A stretch of 64,000 nucleotides of DNA from Sulfotelmatobacter sp049792875. GTDB lineage: Bacteria > Acidobacteriota > Terriglobia > Terriglobales > Acidobacteriaceae. The notes beneath the pieces were generated by a model that did not search any database, was not told where the DNA came from, and saw only the letters and a program-made list of their open reading frames with translations. The position numbers and the translations under genes were made by a program. The DNA lies in NCBI GenBank assembly GCA_049792875.1, contig JBARBI010000332.1, positions 17,079 through 81,078 on the forward strand, in the 5' to 3' direction. This document shows, one piece after another, positions 25,808-35,321 of the stretch (position 1 is its first letter; each line of letters starts with the position of its first letter).

Positions 25808-28800
25808 CTACCAAATCACCTTCAGTCCGAACTGCACCTGCCGTGACGTCGTCGAGGTGCTCGTGATCGCCCCTGCTGTCCCTGAAACCCCGGATGGTGT
25901 GAACACAATCAGATTCGGCGTATTGAAATTAGCTCGATTCAGAAGGTTAAAAATCTCGGCACGAAATTGCAGGCTCAGACGTTCGTGAATCGGGGTTGCT
26001 TTCATCACCGAGAAGTCCCAGGTAGCAAGCCCCGGACCAATGAACGTATCCCTGCCGAGATTGCCATAGAATCCGCTGTTCGGTGGCGGCTGGAGAAAGG
26101 CGCTGGGATTGAACCATTTATTAGGCTTGCCCAGAATCACGGGCCCGGTGAAGTCCGGATTCGCAAACGGCCGCACCGGATTCCGCGTGTCCCCATTATT
26201 CGAGGGGTTATAGCTGAGCTGGGGAGTGAACGGGAACCCCGATTGAAGGGTGAGGATCGTGTTCACCGACCAACCGCTGACCATCGCGCTCCGCCAGCCT
26301 TCCAGTTCGCTCGCGAAAGCCTGTCCGCGACCAAAAGGCAACTCATAAACCGCGTTGATCACACCGATGTTTCTGACGTCATAGGTGGCCAGCCCATAGT
26401 CTGCACGTAAGTTGTACGGGTTCGACACCAGTCCAGGTGCATTCCCCGCCGTCGTGGCATTCAAGGAATCTCCATCATCGAGCGCTTTTGACCAGGTATA
26501 GACACCGCGCAAGGAAAGGCCATGGCTGAAACGATGGTTCAAGTCGACCTGCATTGCGTTGTAATTGCTGACTCCCTGAGAAAACCAGGTCCATGTGTTA
26601 GCCAAAGTGGGGTTCGCCTTGGGGGTCTTCGCAGGAATGTAATAGGCCCCTGCGGGAACGGGGGCATTCGCCAGCGCGCCCGGGAACGTACTAGGGTAGT
26701 TGGCGGGGCAAGGCGAAGCCGGACAGATGGTGGGAAACGGCTGGTTAGCGTCCACGCCAACAATTTCGTGGTATCCGTGAGACCCCACGTAGCCCACGCT
26801 CAATACGGTATTTTGCGAAACTTCCTGTTGCACCCTGAAGGACCAGGAGATAAGCGTTGGCATCTTCATGTCTGGCTGAACCCCGCCCGGCACCAATAGT
26901 GCACCGGTGGGCAATGCGGCCGTAGGGTCTATGGGGAGGTGCGAGACCGGTAGCGCCGCGATGCTGTAGGTAGGGTTAAACGGCGCGTTCTGATCCGTTC
27001 GGTAGCCGAGGGCATCCTGCAGTTCGTTGTACATCCCAAACCCGGCATGGAATACGGTTTTTGAACTGATTGGACTCCATGCGACCCCGATGCGCGGTTG
27101 TGGAAGAAACTTGGCATGGTTGACTGTGAAGGTAGCGTTCCCGATGTGTGGTTGATCCGAGATTATCCCGTGGCTGAACGTGTAGTTGGCGGCACGGCCG
27201 TGAGCCTCATTCCAGCCAGTCGCAAATTCATCGCGAAAGCCTAGAGATATGGTCAGCTTCGGGGTCACGCGAATCACATCTTCGACGTACCACGCTCCGA
27301 ACAGAGATCGCCAGTTCATCTCGGTTGGCGCGGGGTCGTAGAGGAAACTGGAGGTCGTTCCCGCCAAGAATGTGGTCAAGCTGCTGAAGGTTGCCTGACC
27401 GTACTGGCTGAGCGCGATCGTCTCGTTTGATTGAAAAGGTTGGAACCACGCCCCTAAACTCAATTGATGCCGTCCCCTGGTGAGGGTCACTCGATCCTCG
27501 AAGGTGAATAAATTGCGCGCGATGCGAAGATTGCTCCCGTTGTTGCTGCCCGCCAAACCGATCTGGGCCTGCGGGTTAGAGGCCGCGCTGCCACCCACGA
27601 CGACCGCACCGACCTGATGTCCAAGCAGAAAGCCGGGTACGGTGGCTGCGGGTGTGTCGGGAGTAGGTTCTCCGGTAAAAAAGTAGCCCGCGCGCGAGTA
27701 ACCTACGCGAGCGACGTTCAGAGTGAACGCGGAAAAAGTATGCGTCTCTTCCACGCTGAGGACTTGCTCCCTGAGGCTCAGCACATCGGTGCTGTAAGGA
27801 TTGAGCGTCGTTGCCGTCAGATCGTCGCCGTCGTCAATGGTGTAAACCGCTGCCAGCGAGTCGCGCTCGGAAAAATTATGGTCCAACCGAATAGTCCCGA
27901 AGTCTTCTCGAATGGTTTGCAGCGGGCTGCTGAACACTTGTGCGATCCCGTTAAAATCCGGGGCGCCAGCCGGAGCAATTGGCCATAAATTGAGCAGCGG
28001 TTGGACGCTTGGCACAGCGGCGGCACGCGACGCAGCGTCGGGAACAAACGCCGCCGAGGTCTGGTGCAGGTGCTGACGCAATCCTTCGTAGTTGCCGAAC
28101 AGGAACGTCTTGTTTGTTCGGACGGGACCCCCGAGAGAACCGCCGAACTGGTTGCGCTGGAAAGGCGGGGCCGACCCCTGGTCGAAGTAGTTGGGCGCAT
28201 CGAGAGCATTGTTACGCAGGAATTCGTAGGCGGACCCGTGCAGTTGATTGGTCCCCGACTGGGTCACGATAATTACCTGACCACCTGGTCGCTTGCCGTA
28301 CTCGGCACCGTACGAGTCACGCAATAAATTAAACTCACGAACCGCGTCCACGCCCAGCGACTGCTGACTCGTTCCCCCCGGTTGCATGTTGTTTTCCGCT
28401 GCGCCTGTGTACTCAACCCCATTCAGAAGAAACAGGTTTTGCTGCGGCCGGTTCCCGGACACCGCAAAATTGTTCCCCGTGGTCGAATTCGACACTCCGA
28501 TCCCGCCCGTCTTCTCACTGGTGAAATTCACCACGCCCGGATTCAACGTAAGGAGCAGGTCGTAACTCCGTCCGTTGAGGGGAAGGTCCTTCACTTGCTG
28601 CTCTCCGACCAACCCTGAAATATCCTGAGTTGTAACGCTCACCAACGCCGCGTCCCCGGTCACCTTCAGTTCTTCGCTCACCGCCCCCAACCTTAGACTG
28701 AGATCGGCGCTCGCGTCCTGCCCCACTACGAGACGAATGCCCGTCCGGAGTCCCTCGGCAAACCCGTCCTTCTTAACCCGAAGTTCGTATTGGCCGACAG

Positions 28801-29104
28801 GAAGAGCAAACAATCGATATCGGCCTGTCTGGTCTGTCACCGTGCTTCGTGAAAGCCCAGTATCCATGCTTTGCGCCGTGACGGCCGCGCCGGACACTGC
28901 CGCGCCCAACTGGTCCGTCACCACGCCGGACAAGGTCGCTGACACCTGTGCTGAGGCAAATGGAATGCACAGGTCCAGCAGCAACCAGACCAGCAGGGAA
29001 ACACAAACGGTTCGTGAGGCAGGCCTTGGACACTCGTACAAAGCGTGCGATCGTCGAACCGAATCAGGGCACAGGCACCGTAAACTCGCCACAGCCTTTT
29101 GCAT
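25808..29104 (-). CDS. TonB-dependent outer-membrane receptor, Oar-like
   Basis: About 1,098 residues. ATG 29104 follows GAGGGG with an 8-bp gap; an in-frame GTG lies at 29110. A signal sequence is followed by a carboxypeptidase-regulatory-like domain (SGVVTDQLGAAVSGAAVTAQ ... GRYRLFALPVGQYELRVKKD). Next is a plug (VKDLPLNGRSYDLLLTLNPG, FLLNGVEYTG, YGKRPGGQVIIVTQSGTN), then a long beta-barrel ending in VQFGLKVIW with the expected C-terminal aromatic. These acidobacterial receptors are thought to import plant or microbial polymers or signals. The substrate is unknown. Divergent from an HTH-Mop regulator. Confidence 0.88.
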   Translation of the reverse strand: MQKAVASLRCLCPDSVRRSHALYECPRPASRTVCVSLLVWLLLDLCIPFASAQVSATLSGVVTDQLGAAVSGAAVTAQSMDTGLSRSTVTDQTGRYRLFALPVGQYELRVKKDGFAEGLRTGIRLVVGQDASADLSLRLGAVSEELKVTGDAALVSVTTQDISGLVGEQQVKDLPLNGRSYDLLLTLNPGVVNFTSEKTGGIGVSNSTTGNNFAVSGNRPQQNLFLLNGVEYTGAAENNMQPGGTSQQSLGVDAVREFNLLRDSYGAEYGKRPGGQVIIVTQSGTNQLHGSAYEFLRNNALDAPNYFDQGSAPPFQRNQFGGSLGGPVRTNKTFLFGNYEGLRQHLHQTSAAFVPDAASRAAAVPSVQPLLNLWPIAPAGAPDFNGIAQVFSSPLQTIREDFGTIRLDHNFSERDSLAAVYTIDDGDDLTATTLNPYSTDVLSLREQVLSVEETHTFSAFTLNVARVGYSRAGYFFTGEPTPDTPAATVPGFLLGHQVGAVVVGGSAASNPQAQIGLAGSNNGSNLRIARNLFTFEDRVTLTRGRHQLSLGAWFQPFQSNETIALSQYGQATFSSLTTFLAGTTSSFLYDPAPTEMNWRSLFGAWYVEDVIRVTPKLTISLGFRDEFATGWNEAHGRAANYTFSHGIISDQPHIGNATFTVNHAKFLPQPRIGVAWSPISSKTVFHAGFGMYNELQDALGYRTDQNAPFNPTYSIAALPVSHLPIDPTAALPTGALLVPGGVQPDMKMPTLISWSFRVQQEVSQNTVLSVGYVGSHGYHEIVGVDANQPFPTICPASPCPANYPSTFPGALANAPVPAGAYYIPAKTPKANPTLANTWTWFSQGVSNYNAMQVDLNHRFSHGLSLRGVYTWSKALDDGDSLNATTAGNAPGLVSNPYNLRADYGLATYDVRNIGVINAVYELPFGRGQAFASELEGWRSAMVSGWSVNTILTLQSGFPFTPQLSYNPSNNGDTRNPVRPFANPDFTGPVILGKPNKWFNPSAFLQPPPNSGFYGNLGRDTFIGPGLATWDFSVMKATPIHERLSLQFRAEIFNLLNRANFNTPNLIVFTPSGVSGTAGAITSTSTTSRQVQFGLKVIW

Positions 29105-29308
29105 ACTCACGTCCCCTCAGAAGAAGTGGTATCGGTCAGAGTCATAAAGTGTATATGCACAACAGTTATGAAGTCTAATCATATGCGGTTGTATACCATT
29201 ATGTGGTCCGCACAGGCTGTAATCTCGCTGCTATGGCAGGGGAAGCCCAGCCCGTTGCGGCTCCGATTTATTGACGGAAGTTTGGCTGGACTGTAGGATT
29301 CCGTTGCA

Positions 29309-29752
29309 ATGGCCAGGAACCCCAAAGCTCGACGTTCGAAGGATAGGGACGAGGAATTACTGAGGCTGCCCCAAGCGGCCCTGGAGCTTTGCGTAAGCCA
29401 CCCCACGATCAAGCAATGGATTTACAAGCGGAAAATTCGCAGCGTGAAGACGGCGGGCGGACACCACCGTATTCCGCAGAGTGAAGTCGACCGCCTCCTG
29501 TTTCGGACTAGGGGAAGGACGGCCCCCGAACGGGCCCTGATTATGCGTCGAGTAAGCGGAAGGAATCAACTCGTGGGACGCATTGATTCCGTGCAAATCA
29601 GCGGTTTGATGGCGGAAGTAAAGCTTTCCATTGGTGATCAGCGGATCACCTCGATCATCACTGCAAGTTCGGCCCGCGAGATGAAGCTGAAGCGCGGGCA
29701 GACTGCGGCCGCTCTCATTAAGGCAACCGAGGTCATGATCCTTCGAGTGTGA
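29309..29752 (+). CDS. HTH (excisionase/MerR-type) regulator with Mop/TOBE domain
   Basis: 147 residues. Residues about 20-70 are an excisionase-like winged helix (ALELCVSHPTIKQWIYKRK ... TAGGHHRIPQSEVDRLL). Residues about 80-147 are a single Mop/TOBE domain (GRNQLVGRIDSVQISGLMAE ... VMILRV), which in relatives binds molybdate or tungstate. It probably senses oxyanion and represses or activates a nearby gene. Neighbours are the divergent TonB receptor and, 4 kb away, a molybdopterin oxidoreductase. Confidence 0.8.
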   Translation: MARNPKARRSKDRDEELLRLPQAALELCVSHPTIKQWIYKRKIRSVKTAGGHHRIPQSEVDRLLFRTRGRTAPERALIMRRVSGRNQLVGRIDSVQISGLMAEVKLSIGDQRITSIITASSAREMKLKRGQTAAALIKATEVMILRV

Positions 29753-29841
29753 GATGAAAAGACTCTGCTTATTCTCAGCATTACTGTTCGCACTTGCCTT
29801 CTGCAGCGAGGGGTGAGCCGGAGCGTTGAAGGCCGGTAAGT

Positions 29842-31605
29842 TTAAGCCCAATCACGTGGGCTGACACCGTATGAATCCAACACATCGCGCAGGGTCAAGA
29901 TGCCCTCCAGCTTGTGGACATCGGCCCGGCTCACTACTGGTAGGACTTCGATTTGATTTGCGCCCATGCGATCGAGCGCCAAATCAAGCCCTTGGTCGGG
30001 GTGAACGTGCGGAAAAGTACCCCCACCTACCAGCTGACCCAGCAGCTGGGCAGCACCTTCCGCAGCCTCTCGTTCGAGCGTCGGGAGGTTAATAACGCCA
30101 AGCAGCCCTCGTCGATCAGTGACCAGCCACGTTCGGAACTCGCTTGAGAGGGCCCGTTCCAAAGCCTCCCCAACCGTGATCTCGGCTGGTAGCAACGCGG
30201 TCGGAGTGCGCATGATTCGCGATACCTGGCGCTGACCATGCCGTTGGCGGGTCTCTGCCGTGGGCAGGTGTATGCCATCTTGGACCGCCAGGGCTTCATA
30301 GATGGGCTGCGGCTGCAGCAGTGAGGAAATAAAAAGGCTGATCAAGTTCGAAATCATCAATGGAACGATGACCGCGTAGTCCTGGGTCATCTCGAAAATC
30401 ATTACCACGGAGGTCATGGGGGCGCGCACGATGCCGGCGAAGACCGCACCCATACCGACTAGCGCATAAGCCCCTGGCGTTGCGGTGTGGGCGGGAAACA
30501 AACGATGTGCCACGGTCCCCAGAGAACCGCCCAACATAGCGCCGATGAACAGAGCGGGGCCGAAGATGCCGCCCGCATTGCCGGAAGCGTAACTCGTGGT
30601 GACTGTTATGAGCTTTAGAACCACGAGTAGAGCCATCAGTTTTAGCGCCATGTTTCCATTTAAGGCATAGCCGACATACCCATAACCCACACCCATGACC
30701 TGTGGTACAAACCATCCCACCAAACCGACCAACAAGCCGCCTGCCAAAGGTTGAAACCAGACTGTCTCTTGTGGGAGGCGGAGAAAACGTGCCCGCATAC
30801 CCAGCAGAAGTTTGGTAAAGGCCACCGACACCAGGCCTCCGGCCACACCGAGCACGGCATAAACGGCAAACTCCACGGGATGGACCAGTTGGTATTGCGG
30901 AACCTTGAATAAGGGGCTATTGCCGAGCAAAAGGCGAAGTACACACCAAGAAGTAGCCGAGGCCAGTACTACCGAGCCCAGCACTGGCGCATGAAGGTCT
31001 CCGACGATCTCTTCGAGCGCAAACAATACTGCAGCAAGGGGGGTGTTGAAAGCGGCCGCAATTGCTGCCGCCGCCCCCACCGGCAGGAGCGCCTTCACTT
31101 TCTCGGGGCGTAATCCCAAGAACCGTCCGAGCACTGAGGCAATGCCGGCGCCGACTTGAACGGAAGGCCCTTCGCGCCCCAGCGGGATTCCGCTGGCGAG
31201 AGTTGCCGATGTGCAAAAGAACTTTCCGAGCACAGTGCGCAGCGTGATGCGGCCTTCTCGCGCAAAAAGCGCAGCCTTGGTCTGCGGTACTCCGCTGCCT
31301 CGCGCGTAGGGAAAATAGCGAAATAGCAGGTAGCCGATCCCTAGCGAGCCCACGACTGGAAACAGCAGACGTCGCCACGGAGCGCCGCCGACCGGATACA
31401 GGCGCATCCCCATGCGTTCAGTGAGCAAAATGAAGGCTACGACCGCGAGGCCGGTCAGAGCGCCGATCACGAGCGCCAGGATGAGGAACACTTGATCCTC
31501 ACGTTCCTGCAGTCTTGCGACCCGATGTAAGAGCGGAGTTCTCCACCAACTCCCGCTCGTATGGCCGCTTTCATTCATCTCTGGGGAATGTCCCATCAAG
31601 AGCAT
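29842..31605 (-). CDS. ClC-family chloride channel/antiporter with CBS pair
   Basis: About 587 residues from ATG 31605; another ATG at 31596 sits better behind GAGAGG. The ClC membrane core has GSGVPQTKAAL, the anion-filter loop GREGPSVQVGAG with its gating glutamate, and GNAGGIFGPALFIGAMLGG. Two CBS modules (about the last 130 residues) end in EVLPVVSRADVHKLEGILTL. ClC proteins move chloride, or exchange it for protons, across the inner membrane; CBS pairs usually sense adenylates. Codons upstream of 31605 extend the frame without domain content. Confidence 0.9.
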   Translation of the reverse strand: MLLMGHSPEMNESGHTSGSWWRTPLLHRVARLQEREDQVFLILALVIGALTGLAVVAFILLTERMGMRLYPVGGAPWRRLLFPVVGSLGIGYLLFRYFPYARGSGVPQTKAALFAREGRITLRTVLGKFFCTSATLASGIPLGREGPSVQVGAGIASVLGRFLGLRPEKVKALLPVGAAAAIAAAFNTPLAAVLFALEEIVGDLHAPVLGSVVLASATSWCVLRLLLGNSPLFKVPQYQLVHPVEFAVYAVLGVAGGLVSVAFTKLLLGMRARFLRLPQETVWFQPLAGGLLVGLVGWFVPQVMGVGYGYVGYALNGNMALKLMALLVVLKLITVTTSYASGNAGGIFGPALFIGAMLGGSLGTVAHRLFPAHTATPGAYALVGMGAVFAGIVRAPMTSVVMIFEMTQDYAVIVPLMISNLISLFISSLLQPQPIYEALAVQDGIHLPTAETRQRHGQRQVSRIMRTPTALLPAEITVGEALERALSSEFRTWLVTDRRGLLGVINLPTLEREAAEGAAQLLGQLVGGGTFPHVHPDQGLDLALDRMGANQIEVLPVVSRADVHKLEGILTLRDVLDSYGVSPRDWA

Positions 31606-31760
31606 ACCTCTCGGATTCCCGGATTGTTGGTGAAACGGGAGTTGGCCCTGTGGCCAACCTAACTTGAACTCCGATCCATCAAGTCGCAATGTCGCATTGC
31701 TTCGGCCGCCGTAGTCGGCTTGAGAGATTGATTCGTTTTAGAATGACAACCCGAGGAGAA

Positions 31761-32054
31761 TCAGCAGCGGAGGATGGTGTTGTACTCTAGCAAGCTAAGC
31801 GAGCGAAATTCAGCCTGTGAGAGCAACATCCAAGAGAGGAGGACGAGGGGCGAAATCAGGATGTTTCCCTGAGAGTTCAGGGCGCCCTGCACGATGATGA
31901 TCCGCAACCGAGCCGCGGCTCGCGCTGCCTGAAGAGCAGTAGCCGGCCCGTGCACCACCGAATACGGCCCCTGCATCACGGGAAAGAAGAAAATCATCAG
32001 GACGCAAAGAACGGTCACGACTGCTAGTTCGCATCCAATGCGGCCAGGAATCAT
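31761..32054 (-). CDS. Small hydrophobic protein of unknown function
   Basis: 97 residues. An N-terminal membrane helix (CELAVVTVLCVLMIFFFPVM) is followed by QGPYSVVHGPATALQAARAA and a second hydrophobic stretch (ILISPLVLLSWMLL). The composition is protein-like, and I recall similar small proteins in acidobacteria, but no family name. It is 85 bp downstream of the ECF sigma gene on the same strand, so it may be a third gene of that operon. Confidence 0.5.
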   Translation of the reverse strand: MIPGRIGCELAVVTVLCVLMIFFFPVMQGPYSVVHGPATALQAARAAARLRIIIVQGALNSQGNILISPLVLLSWMLLSQAEFRSLSLLEYNTILRC

Positions 32055-32139
32055 CGAAGTGTGTTGTCATTATATCGGAGATTCGGCACCGAACCGAATC
32101 TGCAACCAATGCCTGAGATTGGGATCCGGAACACGCACA

Positions 32140-32847
32140 TCAGAAAGGCCGAACTTTTTCGTACGATCTTCCTCGGCTCCAGGCTCCATCGAAGCCAGGC
32201 GCCAACGCGTCTCGCATCTGCAGCCGAGCTCTGGACAGTCTGGTCTTCACGTTTGCTTCAGTGAGACCGAGCGCCTTTGCCGTTTCGTTGATGCTGAGGT
32301 GCTGCACGTCCCGCAGGATCAGTATTGTGCGGTATTTCTCGGGAACAGATTCGAGCGCTTGGGTGAGTGCCTCACGAAGTTCGCGCTGCTCCAGCGCCTC
32401 TGATGGGATTTCCCGCCAATCCGCGAAATCCTTCGGGATATAGTCGCCCTCTTCGTTTTGCTGCCCCTCGTCCATGGATTCATATAAGTGGTACCGGTTC
32501 TTGCGCGACTTCATTCTGGCTTCATTGATAGTGATCTGGATCAGCCAGGTGCTGAACTTTGATTCTTGGCGAAAACGGGATAGGCCTTTGAACGCTTTCA
32601 AAACGGCCTCTTGCGCCACCTCCTCTGCATCCGCGTCGTTCTTGACGATCGCGAGGGCAGCCAGAAAGACAGCGCGCTCGTACGGGCGAACTAGTTCATA
32701 AAATGCCTCGGCATTGCCATCGTTAACACACTGGATCAGATGGGATTCGGCCGCGTTGCCCTGAAGCTGAACCGGCATAGAAGAACATCCGTTCAGTAGT
32801 TTCGGGTTCTGACATAACAACTCCGTTCCGCTGCTGGTGGCTTTCAT
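32140..32847 (-). CDS. ECF-type RNA polymerase sigma factor (copy 1)
   Basis: 235 residues from ATG 32847, which follows AAGGAGG and overlaps the STAS gene stop. Sigma region 2 is VRPYERAVFLAALAIVKNDA, DAEEVAQEAVLKAFKGL and KFSTWLIQITINEARM. Region 4 is VPEKYRTILILRDVQHLSI and TEANVKTRLSRARLQMRDAL. It is a clear paralogue of the sigma at 35322; both share FADWREIPSE in the linker. Coupling to a STAS-domain gene suggests control by partner switching, not by a zinc-finger anti-sigma. Confidence 0.88.
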   Translation of the reverse strand: MKATSSGTELLCQNPKLLNGCSSMPVQLQGNAAESHLIQCVNDGNAEAFYELVRPYERAVFLAALAIVKNDADAEEVAQEAVLKAFKGLSRFRQESKFSTWLIQITINEARMKSRKNRYHLYESMDEGQQNEEGDYIPKDFADWREIPSEALEQRELREALTQALESVPEKYRTILILRDVQHLSINETAKALGLTEANVKTRLSRARLQMRDALAPGFDGAWSRGRSYEKVRPF

Positions 32848-33110
32848 CGTGTCGCCTCCTTCAGTTGCTGGCTTACGAATGGAGAGCACTTGACTTGAGA
32901 CACCTGTCTCCGCGCGAGATCGCGCAGCAGCGTGACTCCGCGCGAATCGCCAAACGACACTCTTTCGAGGTCGAGGCTCATGGCTTTCTGGTGGGAGAAG
33001 GCTTCGTCGCTGAGCCTCTGTAACTCTTCGACCCAGGGCCCTACGAGCTTGCCTTCTAGCTGGAACTGAATGGCTTGATCTGAGTCGCTGATGATGGAAA
33101 TCTTGAGCAC
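32844..33110 (-). CDS. STAS-domain protein (anti-sigma-antagonist-like)
   Basis: 88 residues from GTG 33110, with GGAAGGAAG just upstream; an alternative GTG lies at 33134. The single STAS fold reads VLKISIISDSDQAIQFQLEG and SLDLERVSFGDSRGVTLLRD. The residue phosphorylated in SpoIIAA-type proteins lies in D-S-x-G; here it is GDSRGV, so the serine is present. The last codons overlap the sigma ATG (ATGA), giving tight translational coupling. No HPK-type anti-sigma kinase is adjacent. Confidence 0.8.
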   Translation of the reverse strand: MLKISIISDSDQAIQFQLEGKLVGPWVEELQRLSDEAFSHQKAMSLDLERVSFGDSRGVTLLRDLARRQVSQVKCSPFVSQQLKEATR

Positions 33111-33134
33111 TGCTAGCTTCCTTCCCGAATCCAC

Positions 33135-33843
33135 CGTTGCGAAAGCAGGAGCCGTGCCATTTCGTGAGGCGCAGTGGAGAAACTCTATGTTTCTGATTTT
33201 GGGAGTCTTAGAGAACTGCTGAGGAAATTCGCTGCGGCGGGAGCCACGAAGGATCGGGGGTCAGTTCGTTATGGCTTCGTGGCTACGGGATTTCGTGGCC
33301 GGCAGAGTGGGATTCAGCGACGTACGCCCGAATGCACATCAAACAACGTACCGTAAGCGTCGAACGCTATCACTTGGATGTCCAGTTTCATTAGGGACTC
33401 TCTCCTTAGAGTACTGCTCATTCACTTAAAGTTACGCCCCTGTGATGCCGGACGGTATGAACATTCGACTCGAACCTCCGAGAAGCGAGAGGGATGGGTC
33501 ACTTCGTACTACATCGCCGGCGCGGAGGATACCGGGGAGACCGATCCGGGCCTGGGCGGAATCATCGAGGAATTTCATACCTGCCCCAAGTGTAGCGTTG
33601 TCGCCTCGCGCCACGCCTAGGCTTCGTCGCAGCTCAGCGGATATCCTCAAGTGCCACCACCTCCTTCTGGAACATTTTGCTCCTCGTGGAATCCCACGAG
33701 CCAGGACTTCAGTCTGGTATGGCCTTGTCGCCTTCGAAACTTACCGTTGATCTTGCAAGGACGATCATCCATGATCTCCCTGTAACGTTTTGCTGACTCG
33801 CGAATCTCATCTGGTTGTCGTGTCACATGCAAGGTATGCACTG
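33135..33843. other. Spacer without a confident gene
   Basis: About 700 bp between divergent units. A frame at 33378-33620 ends in GLGGIIEEFHTCPKCSVVAS with a Cys-x-x-Cys pair and coding-like composition. It has no clear start, ribosome site or family match, so I leave it uncalled. Promoters for both flanking operons should lie here. Confidence 0.35.
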
Positions 33844-34563
33844 ATGAAGCCACGAACCGATAGCCGCAAGTTTAAGACCATCAGCCGGCGGGAGTTGTTG
33901 AAACTCACACCTGTGCTCGCGCTGGGAGCTTTTGCCATCCCGCAGCTCCAGAAACCGCTCCTCAAGGGCGGCCTTGCCTTTAGCGATTGGGCGTCAGCAA
34001 GGCTGTTTCGCTCCGGGCATTTGGCACCGACGTTTGCCGACACCCATCTGACCCCCGTCGAGAAGTTTCCCATTAATGACTACGACGTCGACGACCCCGG
34101 CGTGGACTTCGACAAGTGGACTCTAACGGTGACGGGCTCGGTGCAAAAACCGGGAGACTATACGCTGGCGCAAATTCAGGCTTTACCGAAGGTGACGCAA
34201 AACACGCGACATGTCTGTGTGGAAGGGTGGGACGTGATCGGCAACTTCGGGGGTGTGCGCCTCTCCGACTTCCTCAAGGCGATCGGCGCCGACCCAACCG
34301 CGCGTTTCGTGACCGTCGAATGTGCGGATGATTATTACGAGTCCCTCGACATGGCCACCGCCATACACCCGCAGTCTCTGCTCTGTTACGAAATGTATGG
34401 CCAGCCGCTGACCCGCGAACATGGTGCTCCTTTGCGCCTGAGCATCCCTACCAAGATTGGCTACAAGCAGGCAAAGTACCTGACGGACCTCAAAGTGAGC
34501 CATGTGCTGGGGAAGGTCGGCTACTGGGAGGATCAAGGGTACTCCGAGTTCTACGGGCTCTAG
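33844..34563 (+). CDS. MsrP/YedY-like molybdopterin oxidoreductase (Tat-exported)
   Basis: 239 residues from ATG 33844 (AAGG at 33831-33834). The twin-arginine signal is ISRRELLKLTPVLALGAF (R15, R16). The sulfite-oxidase-fold domain has TRHVCVEGWDVIGNFGG, where C125 is the predicted molybdenum ligand, plus DDYYESLDMATA and a YGQPLTREHGAPLRLSIPTK loop. MsrP repairs methionine sulfoxide in periplasmic proteins; relatives may use other substrates. The cytochrome b gene 18 bp downstream probably delivers electrons, in place of YedZ/MsrQ. Confidence 0.88.
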   Translation: MKPRTDSRKFKTISRRELLKLTPVLALGAFAIPQLQKPLLKGGLAFSDWASARLFRSGHLAPTFADTHLTPVEKFPINDYDVDDPGVDFDKWTLTVTGSVQKPGDYTLAQIQALPKVTQNTRHVCVEGWDVIGNFGGVRLSDFLKAIGADPTARFVTVECADDYYESLDMATAIHPQSLLCYEMYGQPLTREHGAPLRLSIPTKIGYKQAKYLTDLKVSHVLGKVGYWEDQGYSEFYGL

Positions 34564-34581
34564 AGAGGTAAGGAGACGACG

Positions 34582-35277
34582 ATGGCAACCCGCGCGATAG
34601 CAATCGAAGACGCGAAGACCGGCGACATTACCGAGGCCGTCTATGAACACCCTTTTGTGGTACGCCTTTGCCATTGGGTGAACGCAATCTCGCTGTTTGT
34701 GATGGTGGGCAGCGGACTCCAAATCTTTCGCGCATTCCCGAGCTTCGGGGCAAAGATCCCGCAGAAAGACTTGCTCAACTGGCCCAAAGCCTTTGCGCTC
34801 GGCGGATGGCTGGGAGGTGCGCTGCAATGGCACCTTACTTTCATGTGGATCTATATTGCGACTGGCCTCGTGTACATCGGGTACCAGATTTTCAGCGGAA
34901 ACTATAAGCAAGTGCTCTTTGTACGACGGGACCTGCCGGGCGTTTGGCCGATGGTGCGCCACTACTTCTTCTTCGGCCCTAAGCCACTGACAAAGGAAAT
35001 CTACAACCCGCTACAGAAGCACGCGTACACCTCCGCGATCGGGCTAGGAGTGCTCTCGGCGCTGACGGGCCTCGCAATCTGGAAGCCGGTGCAGTTTTCC
35101 TGGTTGGCGTGGATGATGGGCGGCTTCCACTGGGCGCGGCTCTGGCATTTCCTGATCATGTGGGCGATGCTGGCGTTTGTTTTCGGACATTTGGTGATGG
35201 TGGTCCTGCATGGCTGGAACAATTTCGTATCCATGTTGACCGGATGGAAGAAGGACCCAGAATATCCGTCGGAGTAG
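34582..35277 (+). CDS. Membrane cytochrome b (b561/FdnI-like) partner of the molybdoenzyme
   Basis: 231 residues, ATG 34582 with AGGTAAGGAG upstream. Four hydrophobic helices carry histidines placed for two b-type hemes: RLCHWVN (helix 1), LQWHLTFMWIY (helix 2), FHWARLWHFLIMWAML and FGHLVMVVLHGWNN (later helices). It resembles the cytochrome b subunits of hydrogenase, formate dehydrogenase and thiosulfate reductase more than MsrQ. Likely role: quinol oxidation and electron transfer to the exported molybdoprotein encoded just upstream. Confidence 0.83.
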   Translation: MATRAIAIEDAKTGDITEAVYEHPFVVRLCHWVNAISLFVMVGSGLQIFRAFPSFGAKIPQKDLLNWPKAFALGGWLGGALQWHLTFMWIYIATGLVYIGYQIFSGNYKQVLFVRRDLPGVWPMVRHYFFFGPKPLTKEIYNPLQKHAYTSAIGLGVLSALTGLAIWKPVQFSWLAWMMGGFHWARLWHFLIMWAMLAFVFGHLVMVVLHGWNNFVSMLTGWKKDPEYPSE

Positions 35278-35321
35278 TCCGGGGTGCGGTTGTGAAAACT
35301 CAGGAGTGCGGGTGAGGAGTG

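Noticed and set aside
33378..33620. 80-codon plus-strand frame with a CPKC pair
   Set aside because: No start signal, family match or neighbour context; kept only as a note in the spacer entry.
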